This document shows, one piece after another, positions 22,467-23,834 of a stretch of 23,834 nt of DNA. The translations under genes and the position numbers were made by a program. Source of the DNA: CBDTTW01 sp965363675 (lineage in GTDB: Bacteria; Bacteroidota; Rhodothermia; Rhodothermales; DASSAV01); assembly GCA_965363675.1 (NCBI GenBank), contig CBDTTW010000026.1, forward strand, positions 1 through 23,834, read 5' to 3'. How positions within the stretch are numbered: the first letter of the stretch is position 1; each line of letters opens with the position of its first letter. Below the pieces are notes generated by a model. That model had not been told where the DNA came from. It saw only the letters and a list, made by a program, of their open reading frames with translations, and ran no database searches.

Positions 22467-23834
22467 ATGACGCCGCCTGCCGCTTTGCCCCTGCCGCCCA
22501 TCGTGCGGAGGCTGCCCTACGAGCAGGCCGGCGCGTACGCGCCGCTGTTCCTGGACTACGCCCGCTACGCCCCCGGCATCGCGCCGTTTTTCGCCGGCGA
22601 CTACCGCGACCCTGCCGCGCTGGCGGCCGCCGTCGGCCGCGCCGCCGCCCGCACGGCGCCGCGCGCCGCGCTCGCGGAGCGGCTGGCCGGGCAGCAGGCG
22701 CGTTGGGGCGCCGACCCCGCCGCTGAAGCCGGCGCGCGCGCGCTCGGAGCGCCCGGCTCCGTCGCCGTCGTCACGGGGCAGCAGGTGGGGCTTTTCGGAG
22801 GGCCGGTCTTTACGCTCTACAAGGCCATCACGGCGATCAAGCTGGCGCGCCGCCTCTCCGAGACGACCGGCGCGGCCGTCACGCCGGTGTTCTGGCTGCA
22901 ATCCGAGGACCACGACCTGGCCGAGATCTCGGAAGCGGCCTACCAGGAGGAGGGCGCCGTGCGCACCCTCCGCATGAGCGGAGCCGCCGGCAACACGGCG
23001 CCGGTGGGGCGCGTGGCGCTCGGGCCGGACGTGGAGCGCCTCGTGGCGGAACTGGCCCCGCCGGCCGAGCAGGCGGCCTGGGCGGCGGCGCTCCGGGCGG
23101 CCTACCGGCCGGGCGCGACCTTCGCCGAGGCGTTCGGGCGGTGGCTGCGCGCGCTTCTGCCCGGCCTCGTCCTGATGGACCCCCTGGATGCCGGCCTGAA
23201 GGCCCTTTGCACGCCCCTGTTCCAACGCGCCGCCCTGCACTCGGCGGCGCTGCAAGAGGGGATGGCCGCCGCCACCCGCCGCCTGGAGCAGACCTACCAT
23301 GCCCAGGTGAACGTGCGCACCACGGGCCTTTTTCTGTTTCACGAGGGCGCCCGCCGCCTGCTCGAATCCGACGGCGCAGGCTTTGCCCTGCGGGGGACGG
23401 CCGTGCGGTACACCCCCGCCGAGCTGGCCGCCCTGGCGGCCGAGCAGCCGGAACGGTTCAGCCCGAACGTGGCGCTCCGGCCGGTCATGCAGGACTGGCT
23501 GCTGCCGACGGCGGCCTACGTCGGCGGCCCCGGCGAAATCGCCTATTTCGCGCAGCTAGGCCCGGCCTTCGCGTGGGCGGGCCTGCCCATGCCCATCGTG
23601 TACCCGCGCGCGAGCGCCGCCGTGGTCGAGCCGCGCATCCTCCGGCTGCTGGACCGCTACGGCCTTGCCCCCGCCGACCTGGACCCGGCCGACCCCCGGC
23701 GCTTCCTGAGCCGCCTCGTGCAGGCCCAGATGCCCCCCGAAGTCGGCGCCGCCTTTGCCGAAGCCCGCGAACGACTTGCCGCCGCCGTGCGCGGCCTCCT
23801 GCCCGCCGTGGAAGGCATCGATCCGGGGCTCGGC
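22467..23834 (+). CDS. bshC: Bacillithiol synthesis cysteine ligase BshC (3' truncated by window edge)
   Basis: 456 residues are visible and the frame is still open at the right edge; family members are usually about 520-550 residues, so some 70-100 are missing. Signatures are TGQQVGLFGGPVFTLYKAITAIKLA (spanning 103-127), TPVFWLQSEDHDLAEIS (139-155), and later FSPNVALRPVMQDWLLPTAAYVGGPGEIAYFAQ. BshC is the putative enzyme adding cysteine to GlcN-malate to form bacillithiol, the low-molecular-weight thiol used by Firmicutes and many Bacteroidota in place of glutathione. The ATG at 22467 has no clear Shine-Dalgarno. The gene lies 57 bp after the BFN gene and may share its transcript. bshA and bshB are not in the window. 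Confidence 0.94.
   Translation, partial: MTPPAALPLPPIVRRLPYEQAGAYAPLFLDYARYAPGIAPFFAGDYRDPAALAAAVGRAAARTAPRAALAERLAGQQARWGADPAAEAGARALGAPGSVAVVTGQQVGLFGGPVFTLYKAITAIKLARRLSETTGAAVTPVFWLQSEDHDLAEISEAAYQEEGAVRTLRMSGAAGNTAPVGRVALGPDVERLVAELAPPAEQAAWAAALRAAYRPGATFAEAFGRWLRALLPGLVLMDPLDAGLKALCTPLFQRAALHSAALQEGMAAATRRLEQTYHAQVNVRTTGLFLFHEGARRLLESDGAGFALRGTAVRYTPAELAALAAEQPERFSPNVALRPVMQDWLLPTAAYVGGPGEIAYFAQLGPAFAWAGLPMPIVYPRASAAVVEPRILRLLDRYGLAPADLDPADPRRFLSRLVQAQMPPEVGAAFAEARERLAAAVRGLLPAVEGIDPGLG

Noticed and set aside
1..23834. CRISPR array, tRNA or rRNA genes, insertion sequences
   Set aside because: No regularly spaced repeats, no tRNA signature, no rRNA core sequence and no transposase motif were seen anywhere in the window.

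Overview
The window is very GC-rich, densely packed bacterial chromosome, apart from one stretch of plainly lower GC (about 17.4-19.2 kb). The gene content points to the Bacteroidota side, most likely a Rhodothermales-type (Rhodothermota) organism: two PorV/PorQ-type outer-membrane barrels, a secreted Asp-box protein ending in a FlgD-like/type IX-secretion-style domain, a bifunctional nuclease fused to a UVR motif, bacillithiol synthesis (bshC), and candidate promoters of the TTG-N20/21-TAnnYTG form that resemble the Bacteroidota -33/-7 consensus. The taxonomic call is inference; there is no rRNA here.

Layout. 3-329: 3' end of an unrecognised gene. 338-1973 (minus): pdxJ-era, 4 bp apart. 2139-7072 (plus): a compact transcription unit with a candidate promoter at its head and an intrinsic terminator at its end. 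It holds an ASKHA/DUF3822-like protein, rsmD, coaD, an aspartate-type aminotransferase, a site-2 protease and a small membrane protein. 7258-11583 (plus): four tightly spaced envelope genes (lipoprotein, Asp-box protein with sorting-like C-terminus, two PorV/PorQ-like barrels). 11588-12382 (minus): CPBP-family membrane protease, convergent with the barrel gene. 12483-14348: exported NagZ-type GH3 enzyme. 14481-14690: orphan 69-residue helical protein. 14751-15101: small SMR/EamA-like membrane protein. 15180-17321: glycogen debranching enzyme GlgX.

17322-19340 is a low-GC insertion. It carries a single large gene for a Schlafen-like AlbA_2 plus GHKL-ATPase-like protein, preceded by a short upstream ORF and hairpin and followed by a non-coding tract with repeated CACAAA-type motifs in both orientations. 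It is the most probable recently acquired and defence-related element here, although no partner gene is present. The host backbone then resumes: hisD-hisC (overlapping ATGA), the BFN-UVR protein, and bshC, which runs off the right edge.

The housekeeping genes cover cofactor synthesis (PLP, CoA, bacillithiol), ribosome assembly (Era, RsmD) and amino-acid metabolism. The envelope cassette looks like a surface display or secretion-linked module of unknown cargo. No tRNA, rRNA, CRISPR array or insertion sequence was recognised, and there is no gene-free stretch longer than about 255 bp.
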